From assembly GCF_000143415.4 (NCBI RefSeq), contig NW_003314322.1, forward strand, positions 43,113 to 107,112: 64,000 nucleotides of DNA, in the 5' to 3' direction. The DNA comes from Selaginella moellendorffii (lineage: Eukaryota; Streptophyta; Lycopodiopsida; Selaginellales; Selaginellaceae). The position numbers were made by a program, and so were the translations under genes. Shown here piece by piece: positions 22,801-35,384 of the stretch; the first letter of the stretch is position 1, and each line of letters starts with the position of its first letter. A model generated the notes under the pieces. It ran no database searches, was not told the DNA's origin, and worked only from the letters and a program-made list of their open reading frames with translations.

Positions 22801-25046
22801 TCCATTTTAAATTATGAAATATAAAATTTTCTATAATCACTATTTTAGTTATTTAACTTTACTTTTACAAGAAAAATATGTTTAACTTTAATATTGTAGT
22901 ATTCAATTAATAAAATACTCTTTATTCTATACTACAAAAGCTTTATAGAACAAAGAGTATTTGATTGATTCAATATCTCATTATTAAAATTCAATATAGT
23001 TTTGTTGTACAAAATGGTATATAGTACAAACAATAAAAGATATTCTATAAAGTTAAAAATAAATAAAGTAGTGACTCTAGAAAATGATATATTTTATAAC
23101 TTAAAATAGAGAAATTGAATAGCTCCAGCTATTTTATCTTGTAAATATACTTTTATCAATAATCTTATGATACTTATTACACATTCATCAATGAATCTAA
23201 TCATATTGAGTTTTCTGTAAGCTCAGATATAGTTTAAGATTTCTGCAATATCATAACGTTAGAATACTGTTATATACACTAATAATTTTTGCATTGATAC
23301 ATGGAAAACATATAGATAAATATAATGACAATTAGGTAAAATTATTATCAAGACAACATTAGATATAATACAAAAGGCTACCATCTTGAAAAATGTGATT
23401 CATCATCACTTATACTTTTATAATTATTAAATCAACCTATGGACATTTCTTAAATTTTCTGGCATGTTTTGGTTAAAAAAAAAAGAATGTGAATCATCAA
23501 TACCTTAATATCAGAGTAAAAGATTAATCATTGGAAAATTCTAGCCTCAATAACATTGTTATGATGTGAATCTATATAAAAATAACTGAAACAGAGGTAA
23601 TAATTTGCTCTAATAATAGCATTCTCTCTATATAAAAACATATAGAGAAATAATGTTCATGATATATAGTAAAATACTTTAACTTTTAAACAGTAATTTA
23701 AAAAGTATCAATATATATATTATGAAGGGAGAGGACATCGAATAAAAATATGAAAAATATTAAAAAATATCTATAACTAAAATTATAACTTACTTAAAGA
23801 GAATTTATTATAAAATTGTTTTACAAAATACTAAATAAAACGCAAAAACTCATAAAATAATTTGAAGTACAATATAAGGAAATAGTGTCTATTAAAGATG
23901 ATATATTCTAAATTAAAATAGAGGAGTTACTAGTTCTAGATATTTCTTGTGTAAAATAAGTTTTCTAGCATTAATCTTATGGTATTTATTAATGCAAACA
24001 TAACTGAAATTAAACACATTGAGTTTTCAATTGGGTAAGATATAGTCTAAGGTTTATGTAATATCATACATTTTCTAACAATTTATCATACATTGCATTT
24101 ATATAGGAAAAACATAATAAGATATAAATATACATTAGTATATGGACCATATAAAAATAGTTGATCTATCATCAATTGCAATTAAATTATAATAAACCTA
24201 TCTAAATACCATTAATGTTATTGTGATATATTATAGTTTTAGCATAAAGAAAATATTATATATCATCAAACCCTCAGTATAGTTTAAAACATTTATCATT
24301 ATTAAATTTTAGCATTTATAAGGGTGTCATAAATCCTTAATTTTAAATATAAATACATGAATATAGAGAGCTAACAACCTTAATTCATACTAGGATTCTC
24401 TCTATATAAAAAAAATACAAAAAGAATTTTTATGATATTTATATTTATGATATATATTTCTAATTTTAAATATTACTCTCAAAATGCATGAATATAAATA
24501 TTAGGAAAAATGTAGTATCAAAGATTAAAATGCTTGAAATTTTTAAAATAAATTATAACATATAAGTCTAAAATCTTTTAGCATTGTGCAATTCCAAAAC
24601 TTTCATTCTAAAATGATGAAAATATAATGTTATATATAAATGTTTATATTTTTTATATTTAAAATATATATGTAGTTTAGGTAAGTTCCATATATGCTTT
24701 TCTTTGATCAAATAACCTTGTGATTGTATAATTTTATCTGATCATAAACGGTTGGGCTATTTTTAAATAATTCTATTAATGTTATTGAAAAGCTACTAAC
24801 ACCACTAAAATAATAGAATATAAATGGTTATATAATTTTTCTATCCCAGTTGGACTAAACTTTACTAAATATAAAGAAAGAATTCTTTGAAAGCCCAATA
24901 TGATTTAAGAGTAATAAAGTTTATAAGAAAGTAAAGTATAGATTTATAAAATCATTTGAAATATATTAATTTATAAAATAATATTTATATTATTAAAAAA
25001 AAAATATTAATTAGAATGTTATCATAAAACATAATGATAATATATT
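22801..25046. repeat. AT-rich repeat tract
   Basis: About 80 percent A+T with no credible frame. Units recur inside it (an ATTGAGTTTTC...TAAGATATAG segment near 23205 and 24020; a CTCTATATAAA segment near 23620 and 24395) and again at 34600-34900, 39600-40900 and 59900-60450. This fits repeated insertions of one AT-rich non-autonomous family. Confidence 0.6.
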
Positions 25047-25050
25047 ACCT

Positions 25051-25224
25051 TGTGAGTGCATGGAATATGGAAAGGGAATACAGAAATGTACATATCAATT
25101 AGCCCAAAAACCCTAGCTTATATACAGGAGCGAGTGGTCCGGATTGAAACCAATCCGACAGCTACCAAAATCCATTACGCTAATATTAGTATACGGCATC
25201 GTAGCCGTACACTTGGCCCTCACA
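25051..25224 (-). repeat. 3' LTR of element C
   Basis: 174 bp, TGTGAG...CTCACA. Contains TTATATACAGGAG, which could serve as a TATA region. Confidence 0.95.
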
Positions 25225-25256
25225 TCATCCCCTCCTCTCGGAATAATGGAAGGCCG

Positions 25257-28200
25257 TTAGGGTTCTCTTGTAGATGGGCCGGGATCTGGAGGAACGTCAG
25301 GAGGAGGCATCGGCGGATCTGTAGACGATATTAACTGCTCCTGATCCCTTTGTATGAAGCGTTTTAACTGTTGCACATGCACAATCTCCAGAGGATCGGC
25401 CTGCTGAACGTCATGCCGAACCTCATAAACTTGCGGTCCAACTTGCCACAACACCTGATACGGTCCTTTCCACTGCGCAAGGAGCCCCTTAGATAAACCA
25501 TGTACCGTAAGATGGGGAAAACGGACTAACACCAAATCATCCACTTTGTACTCCATAGGTGGACGATGATGGGAGTTGTAGCGCCGTTGTTGTCCCACTT
25601 GTACGCGGCCTAATTGTTCGGCAGACTCTGCTCGGACAAGTGGAAGAATGCTTGTCAAATATTGATCCCATGACCTAGCATCAGGAGCTCGTGGCAATCG
25701 CGAAGGTAAACCCAACTTTGTTGGTAATATTGGATCATGACCATATAGAAGTTTATATGGTGAAGCACCAATAGAACTCTGCACCCCTGTGACATAGGCA
25801 TACCGAAGAGACGGCAAATAACCATCCCAATCTGAATGCTGAAAGTTCACATACTTTAAAATCATCCCTTTGAATGTCCGAACGAGCCGTTCCACCAAAC
25901 CGTCTAATTGTGGATGATAAGCACTCGTAAAAGTGTGGTGTATCCCCAACCAAGATGTCAAAACATGAAATACCTCAGCCATAAATGCAGGACCATTATC
26001 CGAAAGAATCCGCTCTAGACAAGAATGCTGGAACACCACTCGATTGAGGAGGAAGTATCCAACAACAGTTGCAGAGTCACTAGCAAGAGCACCAACTTCC
26101 ACCCAACGAGTCAAGTAGTCAGAAGCAATAATAACATACTCATTGCAAGTAGTCGATTGTGGAAAAGGTCCCATAAGATCAAACGCCACCAACTCAAACG
26201 GACGGGAAACTGCAATTGACTCCAACCGTCCTTCCGCAGCACAAGGGGGAGTATTACGAGCTTGGCACCAAACGCAGCTACGCACATACCGGATAATATC
26301 ACGTCGCATCTCCAGCCAATAGAAAGACCTGCACAGCTTCTCGATGATACGACGGTGTCCCATATGCCCACCTAGAACAGGAGAATCATGGTAGGCATGG
26401 AGAAACCGTGGAATAAACACCGAAGGTACCACCAGTCGTAAATGATCATCAGGATCCGTCCCCACAAAATAAAGAAGGCCATTTTCAAGGCGATATTGAG
26501 AATGTAAATGCCGGAAAGGCAAGTCATCAGCAAGTGATGCAGGATTCTTAAACCCATCTCGAAGCCTTCGAATCCACGGCTCAATCTTTTGAGCCTCGCG
26601 AACCTCCTCAAGAGAAGGCAGATCTTGCTCTGCACCCTGTGGACACTGAACGTCAAGGACAGCAACCGCCGACGGCACAGAATCCTCATCTAGAAAATCC
26701 ACAGATGCTGGAATAACAGGTTCGTCAGAATGATGAGAAGTGAGTGGAGAAGGAAGAGGAGCTCGAGAAAGGGCATCAGCATCAGCCATAGAACTCCCTG
26801 GGCGATGAACAACATCGAAATCATATATCTGAAGCTTCAAAGCCCATCGAGCCGTACGACCAACCAGGTTCTTCCGCTTCAATAATGAAGTAACAGCAGC
26901 ATGGTCACCTTCAAGTAACGTCCGAGAACCATGTAGATATGCATGAAGTTTCTCGAAACCCCAGACTGCTGCTAAACACTCCTTCTTCGTCGTGGAGTAA
27001 TTCATCTCCGCTGGTTGTAATGTACGGCTTATGTATGCAATGGGATGGCTCTGACCAGGCACACTCGAGCTCTCTTGCATCAACACACTTCCAAGACCAA
27101 TGTCAGAAGCATCCATGCGCAAAATAAAAGGTCGAGTGTAGTTAGGATATGCCAAAACTGGAGGAGTCGTCAACAGCTCTTTGAGATTCACGAACACTCA
27201 CTCACAATCCGGAGACCAGATGAAAGATGACGTTGATGACTTCAGCAACGCTCGCAATGGTGTAGTGCGATCGGAAAGATGATCCACAAAACGACCGAGA
27301 TACTGCACCTTACCCAAAAAGCGCTGCACATCATTCACACACTTCGGAGTAGGGAACTTTAGAATAGCCACAAGTTTGTCAGGATCAACTTGCAAACCCT
27401 CACGAGAAATACAGTACCCAAGATAAGTTGTGTCCTTGGACCCAAACACGCACTTTGACCGCTTCAGCTTTAAACCAATGTCGTGTAGCCGATCCAACAC
27501 TTTACAAACATCACGAACGTGCTTCTCCCATGTCCCCTCCGAGTGGATCAAGACATCATCAATGAAGTCAGCAGTCACCTCCGGCATATCGCAAAGAACC
27601 TCGTCCATCATCCGCTAGAAAGTTGCTGGAGCATTGTTCAAACCAAACGGCATCACCAAAAACTCGTACAAACCAAATGGTGTACGAAAAGCAGTCTTAG
27701 GAATATCTTCTTCGGCCATCGGTACTTGCCAATACCCAGAAGCAAGATCTAGCTTGGTGAACCAACGACTTCGCCCCAAACGATCCAAGAGATCAGCAGT
27801 GTGAGGAAGAGGATACACATCTGGGATCGTCACTTTGTTTAACAGACGATAGTCGATGCAGAAACGAATACTCCCATCAGGCTTCGTCACAAGATGAGGT
27901 TCACATGCCCAAGGACTCCGCGACTTCCGAATAACACCCTTTTCCAGCATTTCCTTGACATTTGCTCGTAAAATTTTAATCTCCTTAGGTGACCGACGAC
28001 GAACAGGAACCTTGATTGGACGAGCATCCCCGGTAGGAATTGGATGACGTGTGGCAATCTTGGCCCCAGACGATAGGTCAAATTCAAAGAGATCAGAATA
28101 CTCCTTCATGAGCCGGTCAACTGCTGCAACACAAAGATCGTCGGAGGGATCGGAAAAGGGAAAAGCAGAACAAGATGGAAACACAGAAGGAAAGAGTGGG

Positions 28201-28856
28201 GAAACAAAAGTAATGGAAGCAGAAGTAGAAGTAGAGGGACGAAGAGGTATGGAAGTGAGAGGAATGGATGAAACATAAGGAAGTATGAGACAAGGGGGAG
28301 AAGCCTCAAAGTCACACTTGGCATGATTGCGTTGCAACCAATCCATACCAAGAATGAGGTCAAAAGCTTGACTCGGCACCACCCACAACGATTGCAACTC
28401 AAGCTCGAGATCGCCCACACGCACAACCAGGTCCACCTCATCCCGTGCACATGCATGTGTACGGCCGTTGCCATAAAGAATGAAAACTGATTCTGCCGCA
28501 CGACGCAAGTGTAGACGACAACGTGTGGCAACAGGTCGAGCAATAGAAGATAAACTTGAACCTGTATCAACCAACACGGAGAGAATAATAAGAGACTTCT
28601 TGTTATAAAAACGAGCTTGGAAAGTAAACACTAGATGAACTGGTGCCGAGTGAACCCCTTGATGATACTCCCGAAAGAAAGATGGAGGGGTCACTGATTT
28701 ATTCGCGCAAGGTCCCTCCGTTACTCGCGCGACTCCTCGTTTCCCGGATGCATCTCGGTGTCCAGACCTTCCACTGCAGCAGCACCCAGGGTACATTGCT
28801 GACGCCAAGGTCTCCACCCAGGAAATGGAGGTCGCCAATCCGGAAAACGACGGCAA
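25257..28856 (-). pseudogene. pol: Element C pol: PR-RT-RNaseH-IN
   Basis: Overlaps the end of gag by about 135 bases in another frame, so expression would need frameshifting. Domains in order: protease (VLVDTGSS), RT ([25 protein letters not shown], then FIDD at the active site in place of the usual YIDD or YVDD), RNase H (RMDASDIGLGSVLM), integrase finger (HAYHDSP...CVWCQ) and DDE core (FDLMGPFPQ, SDNGPAF). The frame is broken only twice, after ATF near 27612 (TAG where Gln is expected) and after DCE near 27198 (TGA where Arg is likely). Both fit C-to-T changes. A C-terminal tail rich in Pro replaces a chromodomain. Confidence 0.93.
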
Positions 28857-29653
28857 CGCCGATAAGTATGACCAACTTCATCACACGCCCAGCAGCGAAC
28901 ATCACGGCCACCACCACGTCCTCGCGCTTGTCCTTGGACTCGAGCAGCAGCAGCATCAACCTCCATTGGAACAGGACCATCACCCATAGGAAGTGGAGCG
29001 GAAGGACGTGCAGCGAGAAGTGGAAGAGGCGACGTCTCATAACGTTGTGCCAAGCGAAGAGCATCGTCAAGGGTGGCAGGAGCAAGTGCATGCACAAGTC
29101 CGACAAGATCTTGACGAAGTGCTGGCCACAACATTCCTAGCTTGATCCGCTCCGACATATTTGGCTCCGCACGAAGCAAAAGACTTCGGAAACGAACGCC
29201 AAATTGCATCACCAACTCCGATGGCCCTTGGCGAAGACGATGCAATTGTTGGAAAGCATCATCACAATCATCGGCATGTTCGAAGGCGCGTTTGAAGACG
29301 TCCGGGAGAACACTCCAATCCCCACGAGTAGCTGCGCTCAAACCATTGTACCACTGCAACGCCGTCCCTTGGAGACACGTGGGAAACTCACGCAACCGTC
29401 GAGCATCATCCCAAGAATGATATGTGGCAATCACCATAAACTGATCGAACCAATGGTACACGTCATCCCCAGAATTCCCGCGAAAGAACTCCAGCCGAAC
29501 GCGAGGATTGGCACCAAGAGTAGGAGGAGTTGTACCACGTGCCGTGAATGCTGCCATCAACTGAGTTTGGTTGTTCAATTGCAAGCGCATAGCATTAAGC
29601 AATTGAACCAACTGCTGCTCTAGAGTCAAAGGAGGAGATTGCGGATCGGCCAT
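28721..29653 (-). CDS. gag: Element C gag
   Basis: An uninterrupted frame of about 310 residues from the ATG at 29653 ([19 protein letters not shown]); an upstream in-frame Met at 29728 is less likely because it adds a hydrophobic stretch. The middle holds the gag domain ([30 protein letters not shown]) and the C-terminus a CCHC zinc knuckle ([14 protein letters not shown]) after an Arg/Gly-rich linker. It forms the particle that packages element RNA (family knowledge). Confidence 0.9.
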   Translation of the reverse strand: MADPQSPPLTLEQQLVQLLNAMRLQLNNQTQLMAAFTARGTTPPTLGANPRVRLEFFRGNSGDDVYHWFDQFMVIATYHSWDDARRLREFPTCLQGTALQWYNGLSAATRGDWSVLPDVFKRAFEHADDCDDAFQQLHRLRQGPSELVMQFGVRFRSLLLRAEPNMSERIKLGMLWPALRQDLVGLVHALAPATLDDALRLAQRYETSPLPLLAARPSAPLPMGDGPVPMEVDAAAARVQGQARGRGGGRDVRCWACDEVGHTYRRCRRFPDWRPPFPGWRPWRQQCTLGAAAVEGLDTEMHPGNEESRE

Positions 29654-29887
29654 GAAGATGAACGAAAAAGAAAGAGCAAAAGAAGAGAAACAACAAAAAA
29701 GCTGGAAAGAAATGGTAGATCTAGACAATGCAAAAAGCTAGATTGAAACCAAAATCCTGAAAGGAAAGAACAAAAAAAAGGAAATAGAAAAAGCTAGATC
29801 TAGACGATGCAAAAGCTAGATCTAAACCGAAATCCCAAATCCAAGCACTCCCCAGGGACAATCAAAGGTGCCCCTCATCTCCACCAA

Positions 29888-30061
29888 TGTGAGTGCATGG
29901 AATATGGAAAGGGAATACAGAAATGTGCATATCAATTAGCCCAAAAACCCTAGCTTATATACAGGAGTGAGTGGTCCGGATTGAAACCAATCCGACGGCT
30001 ACCAAAATCCACTACGCTAATATTAGTATACGGCATCGTAGCCGTACACTTGGCCCTCACA
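29888..30061 (-). repeat. 5' LTR of element C
   Basis: 174 bp, four transitions from the 3' LTR. The short length is unusual for a coding Gypsy element. Confidence 0.95.
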
Positions 30062-30159
30062 ACCTTAAGTTTTTAATTTAATTTTGAAAAAAATTAAATA
30101 TTTTAAAATAATTATGGCATTATTATATAATTTTAGACAAGAATCGTAAATATGACTTC

Positions 30160-30725
30160 GGGTATCAAAAGTTACCTGTCGGTTAGTCCTTTCACACACT
30201 CTTTCCCTACTACCATAAGGGTAGAAGGTCGGTATTGCTAGACCTTTTATTAGTCCCTTTTGTTCAAGTGTTAGTAAATTAAACTTTTCATTTGTACTTG
30301 GCCAGACAAGCATAAGGAAGGAATTCCTAAATGTCTATTTAGCCAAACATACTTGGCCCGGCTTGTTAATTCTTTTTTGCTCTGTTTTGCACTGGCTTGA
30401 TAAGAACTCTTGTGTATTGAGACTAGTCCCTCAATATCGCTACCTGATAGGTTACCATATCTGCCAAACACCTTTACTGTTATCATGCCTTTTGTGTTAA
30501 TCTCATTCCGGTCCCAAATGCTATTTATGGAAAGTGTCTAGATTTGTTCATTTGGCATATCTATAGAATGTAGCGATTGTCCTGAACATAATGGTGTTTG
30601 TTCATGTCCAAATTTGTAATCTAGGGACATTCCATATGTCGTAAGTTTTAAGCTTGTCTATAGCGCACCTTGTCTCTCTCCCCTTAAGCCAACTGGAGAC
30701 ATTTCATATTTAGTAAGTTTTGAGC
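30160..30725 (-). repeat. LTR-family fragment with partial duplication
   Basis: Related to 22300-22690. The stretch from about 30640 to 30700 repeats at about 30700-30770 (GTAAGTTTTRAGCTTRT followed by CTCTCTCCCCTTAAGCCAAC), a ~75-bp tandem duplication overlapping the outer edge of the next element. Confidence 0.6.
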
Positions 30726-30730
30726 TTATT

Positions 30731-31378
30731 TGTAATGCATTTTATCTCTCTCCCCTTAAGCCAACTGGAAAAGGGGCATTGCTTGATGAGAGAGCCCTTA
30801 GTGGCTATTTTATCCCCATTTATCCCCCAAGGTTCCAAAGATTAATGGTGACAGTATATCCAAATCTTATCCCATGATCACATGCGCTACACTCACCCCC
30901 CCTTTAGAGATGTCAATGTCCTCATTGACTCAGTAGGGGAATCAACACCTCCATTTCTGCACTGAATCTACTAATCTTTCTATTGTGTAGACTAGCTATT
31001 TCATGTGAGGCAACTAGTCATCCACCCGTACCGCAGTCCAACGGTAAATACCTTTGTCCGTGGATACTCTATATAAAAGGAAGGACGTACGCATAGATGC
31101 CTAATACATACAATTTCAAATTTAGGAGTAGGAATATACCTTGTTCAAGGATATATTATATTTGTAAGTAGCCACTAATCAATGGGAATCGAACCCGTGT
31201 CATTTGCTCCGATACCAAATGTAGCGCACTTTATCTCTCTCCCCTTAAGCCAACTAGAAAAGGGGCAATTACTTGATGAGAGAGCCCTTAGTGGCTATTT
31301 TATCCCCATTTATCCCCCAAAGTTCCAAAAATCCATGGTGATAATATATCTAAATCTCATCCCATGATCATATTTACA
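30731..31378 (-). mobile_element. TRIM-like miniature LTR retrotransposon
   Basis: LTRs of 161 bp (30731-30891) and 159 bp (31220-31378), termini close to TGTAGCGC...GCGCTACA, enclose only 328 bp. The inside has a primer-binding site TGGTATCGGAGC (minus strand, 31206-31217) next to the right LTR and a polypurine tract (AAAGGGGGGGTGAG, about 30892-30906) next to the left LTR, but no coding frame. That is the layout of a terminal-repeat retrotransposon in miniature, which depends on proteins from other elements. A T-arm-like GGGTTCGATTCCC lies 12 bases past the PBS. Confidence 0.8.
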
Positions 31379-31384
31379 TTGTCC

Positions 31385-31900
31385 CAGAGACTAACTTCTG
31401 GTACTAAAGGAGGCTTGGGGTGAAAGCCCAAAGCATATGTTCCTCAAAGGGAGGGGGGGCTATAGGGGGTTCTAAATGTATAGTAGGGATAGTGGGTACA
31501 TCGAGCATGGCCGACCAACTTGAGGTATAGTTTAGCTCCCGTTTGCGTGCCTATCTTTGTTCTGCATCTGTCTTGCGTCTAAGTTCAATTTCCATTCTAT
31601 GCTAGTCGGTGGAGTACCTATATCCTTGTGTTAGGCTACTGGTATACTGAAATAGCACTAAACTCTGTTTGGCTCTGTTTTGTGTGTTGGTCCTGGCATT
31701 AGGATGCTAGTCACTCTAGGACTATTCTAAGTTGCTCTGTGCTCCTATTCTTGGGCTATATGCTCAGGAGTTGTTCTGTACTCCAGTGCCATTACTCTTT
31801 GGCTCCATGATTGGGAGTTTGGCACTACTCTTTTGTTCAGTGGCCTAGGGCTTTGAAACTTGGGTTTCACACCACTTTCCTCTTGACTGCAGCTCTACAA
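31385..31900 (+). repeat. Mixed LTR fragments
   Basis: 31410-31500 resembles the LTR of element D (GGGGTGAAAGCCCAAAG and TATAGTAGGGATAGTG) on the strand opposite to D. 31700-31890 resembles 9650-9740. No coding. Confidence 0.55.
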
Positions 31901-31969
31901 GACAGAATTTTTATAATTAATAATATTTTAAAAAATTATAGTAAATATTTTAAGTTTAATCTAAAATAA

Positions 31970-33290
31970 AAAGATATGTGTATATGTATAACCATTACTA
32001 TAGAGAATGAAAACTAACTCTACCACATGATGCAACTATAAATGACAACATGTGTTGAGTAATAGAAGATAAATTTAAACTTATATTAACTAAATAATAC
32101 AAGGGACCTTTTTTTATAAAAATGAGTTTGAAAAAAGAACACTAAATGAACTAATGCCAAGTGAATTATACTCCTAAAAGGATGGAGAGGTCATTGATTT
32201 ATTCACAGAAAGACTCAGATGACTCCTTATTCCTAAAAAATCTCTATATCAAAACCTTCCATTGCAATAGTATTAACATGATATTGTTAATACCAAGGCC
32301 TTAACCCAGTAAATAGATAGTGCCAATTCAGAAAGCATTAAAAACTCTAATATATATGGCTAACATCATCACACACTCAACAACAAATATCACAACCACA
32401 CCCATATCCTTGCCTTTGTCTTTGCAACATCGTCCAGCTCTATTGAAACAAGAGCATCTCCTATGGGAAGTAAAGCTGAAGTATGTACAACTATAAGTGG
32501 GAGAGGTAATGTCTCATAGTATTGTGCTAGGTAAAGAGCATAGTCAAGAGTAGTTGGGGCAAGTGCATGCACAAGTCTCATAAAATCTTGATGAAGTACA
32601 GAGCACAACAATCCTAACTTGATTCACTCTGAAATATTAGTTCTACATATTAGGGAGAAAGCTCCAATTTAGTGGTTACACTTAAACCATTGTACCATTA
32701 CAATGTCATCTCTTGAGACATGTGGGAAACTCACATCAATGCTAAGCATCATCAATCATCATAAAGTGATCAAACCAATTGTATGCATCATCCTCAAGAT
32801 TCCCACTGAAGAAATTTGGCCGAATGTGAGGATTGGCATAAAAAACAAGAGAAGTTGCACCATACACCATAAATATTACTATCAACTAAGTTTGATTATT
32901 GAATTGCAACTGTATAGCATTTTGAGCAATTGCATCAATTGTTATTATAGAGTCAAAAGAGTAAGATGATTCTGCAAAGGAGGAGTATTCTACTCTGCCA
33001 TAAAGATGATTGAAAATAAGAAAAACAAAAGAGAAGAAATGGAAAAGCTACAAGAATAAGAGAAATTTAGACAATGCAAAAGCTAAACCAAATACACAAA
33101 TTTAAGCACTTCTTAAGGAGAATTAAAGTTGCTCTTCATCTCCACTAATGTAGGTGCATGGAATATAGAAGTGTATTCGATTAACCCAAAACCCCTAGCT
33201 TATATACAGGAGTGAGTGGTTTGGATTAAAATTAATTCAATAGTTACTATGCTAATAATAGTAAACAATATTATAGCCATGAAACAACAA
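31970..33290 (-). mobile_element. Decayed, internally deleted relative of element C
   Basis: Aligns with 28470-29640 (protease start and gag) and the 5' LTR of C: 31998-32120 pairs with 28478-28605, 32390-32620 with gag about 28900-29130, and 33150-33290 with the LTR. It has internal deletions. Nearly every CG in C appears here as TG or CA, and all frames are broken. Confidence 0.8.
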
Positions 33291-33299
33291 TATTCCTTT

Positions 33300-35258
33300 A
33301 TAAATATTTTTAAATCTTATAATTTATTAAGTAAAGAAATGAAGAATTTTTTTATCAATTAATCAAAGCACTCCTAAAAGATGTCAATCTCAACCTTTAA
33401 TAAAAGATCTTCAATCTTTTTACTTTAATTTCTTTGAGACTGTTTGGAGGATAAAGATAAATAAGTAAACCCTAAATAAAACTTTTTCTATGCTAATATT
33501 AATTTTATTAAAAGGCATTAAATCTATGATTAACACAACAACTCCCCAAATTCATGAAGTTAAATGCTCCTGATGTAGCTTAGAAATGGGACACTCCATG
33601 CCATTAGAATCCTTCATGGCATTATCTTTCTATAATAGCCATGTTAATCATTACAAATATGTACTCTAAGAGAAAAGCTTTTCATACAGCTGTAACTTAA
33701 TAGTTAATCCAAAAGAAAACACATGGTTCTCAAAAGCATTTCTAGTATCTTTTTCTTTTTATTAATGAAAATAAGTCTAGTGTTTATTTAAACTACTCAA
33801 GTAGGGAGAGAATTCCACTTTTACACTGATTACTTTCTAGCTCAAGTATATATAAATTTCTTTCTGTCATTGTTGGAGAAAAAGTGTGTGTATATGCTCA
33901 AGACAACCTTATAGGTGAATGATATATAAGACATTGATAGTTTTCTCAACTTCTTATTATAAAATGTCATTTCTATGTTGGCCACAAAGTATGCTTTACT
34001 ACATATAAGTCCTACACAATCATAGTTGCACAACTAACCAACAAATAATAAAAACTTATTCTTTCCCATATATGACTACTCTTTGCTGTAATCTAATGGC
34101 TCACATTCACCATATAACTTTCTTTTAAAGAATGAATCCATTATTATGTTTATAACTAATGTTTCATCTTTGATCCATAACAGTTTGTTGCTATGAACTA
34201 TTAAGCATTTCTTAGATCCAACATATATTCTCTCTAATCCCATTTAGTGTCCCCACAAATTTGTTCATGAATGTAACAAAAATTGTACCTTAATTAATCT
34301 ATTATGCTTTAGTGTATTATCTCCCCTAGCGGAACTAGGATCCCAACTAGTACTCATATATTTAAATGAAAGAGCTAGTTTAATAACAGCAGATGCTAGG
34401 GACACTTATTCTGGGCATATGCCAAAATCTAACAGCTGAGATTAAATAATGAGAGTCGTGAACACTGTTATGAATGCTGAAAGTTTATGATGATAAATGA
34501 ATGGTAATGTTTTACTCTATACTGGGGTAGAGTAGGGTTTGATGATATATAATCTTTTCTTTATGCTACAACTATAATATATAAGAAAATTTATGAATGG
34601 TATATAGATCAGATTTATAAAACTAAATACAGAAATAAGGTTTATGATATATAATAGAAGACTTTCTATTTTAAATATTACTCTCAAAATGCATGAACAT
34701 TAATATTAGGTAAAAACGGAATATCAATACAAATATGTAAAATATTAAAAAGTTTTTAAAAGAAAATATAACTCATAAAGCTAAAAGTTTTCACTTATTA
34801 ACATGCAATTCCAAAACTTTCAGTCTGAAATGATGAAAAGAGAAACTCCATAACAATATTTATATTTTTTAAATTTAAAAGATGTATGCACTTTAGGTGA
34901 GTTTTTAAATATATATATATATTAAATATATTTTTACCATCATTATATTTGAGTGTACTTAAGTAACCCATACTTTAATTAGAGGAAAAATTATAGAGTT
35001 TAATAAATCATGAAATAATAATATTTTTATCAATTATATAGAGATTCCAAATAAAATAAAAAATTAGTTATTAAAAAAATGACTCATCTGGCCATGGGAT
35101 CCCACAGCAAGAAATGCCATTTATAGAATATCCAAGACTTCACTCAACAATCAGAATTTTAAATATAATATAATGTACTGAGTTATATTTATTATGTTAT
35201 GATGTTTGTTGGTGATGGAGTCAATTGTTGAAGATATTTTTAATATAAATATTATGTT
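33300..35258. other. AT-rich region without genes
   Basis: No credible frame. 34310-34440 (CCCCTAGCGGAACTAGG hairpin, CTAGT, then a TATTTAAATGAAAGAGC segment and TCTAACAGCTGAG) recurs at 62990-63105. 34680-34880 shares AT-rich units with 24470-24680. Confidence 0.5.
34324..34348 (+). repeat. Helitron-like 3' end, degenerate
   Basis: Hairpin arms CCTAG/CTAGG, about 7 bases, then CTAG followed by T. The downstream 100 bp match 63020-63105, where the corresponding terminus is further decayed. Confidence 0.4.
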
Positions 35259-35358
35259 ATGTTTAACTATATATCTTATAATTATGATTATCTTAAAATT
35301 TACAATTACGCTTACAACTCTTTGAAATTATTAAAATATCAGAAATAAACACAATGCT

Positions 35359-35384
35359 CCCAGCATAGCTGGGACTTTTGCTAG
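35359..35384 (+). mobile_element. Helitron-like 3' terminus
   Basis: CCCAGCATAGCTGGG hairpin (6-bp stem), seven bases, then CTAG with T as the next base. This is the classic Helitron 3' end (hairpin plus CTRR, insertion between A and T). The body would lie to the left in AT-rich DNA. I cannot fix its 5' TC end. Confidence 0.65.

Larger units (their letters stand above)
25051..30061 (-). mobile_element. Ty3/Gypsy element C, near-complete, 174-bp LTRs
   Basis: A 5011-bp element with LTRs at 25051-25224 (3') and 29888-30061 (5') ending TGTGAG...CTCACA. The two LTRs differ at four of 174 positions, all transitions. Flanking ACCT (25047-25050 and 30062-30065) is a target duplication, possibly 5 bp because the next T is shared. 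A polypurine tract (GAGAGGAGGGGAT, minus strand, about 25228-25240) precedes the 3' LTR. Just inside the 5' LTR TGGTGGAGATGAG is the likely primer site, but it is not the Met-tRNA one. gag and pol are each nearly open. There is no chromodomain, so it is a different lineage from D, A and B. Confidence 0.95.
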
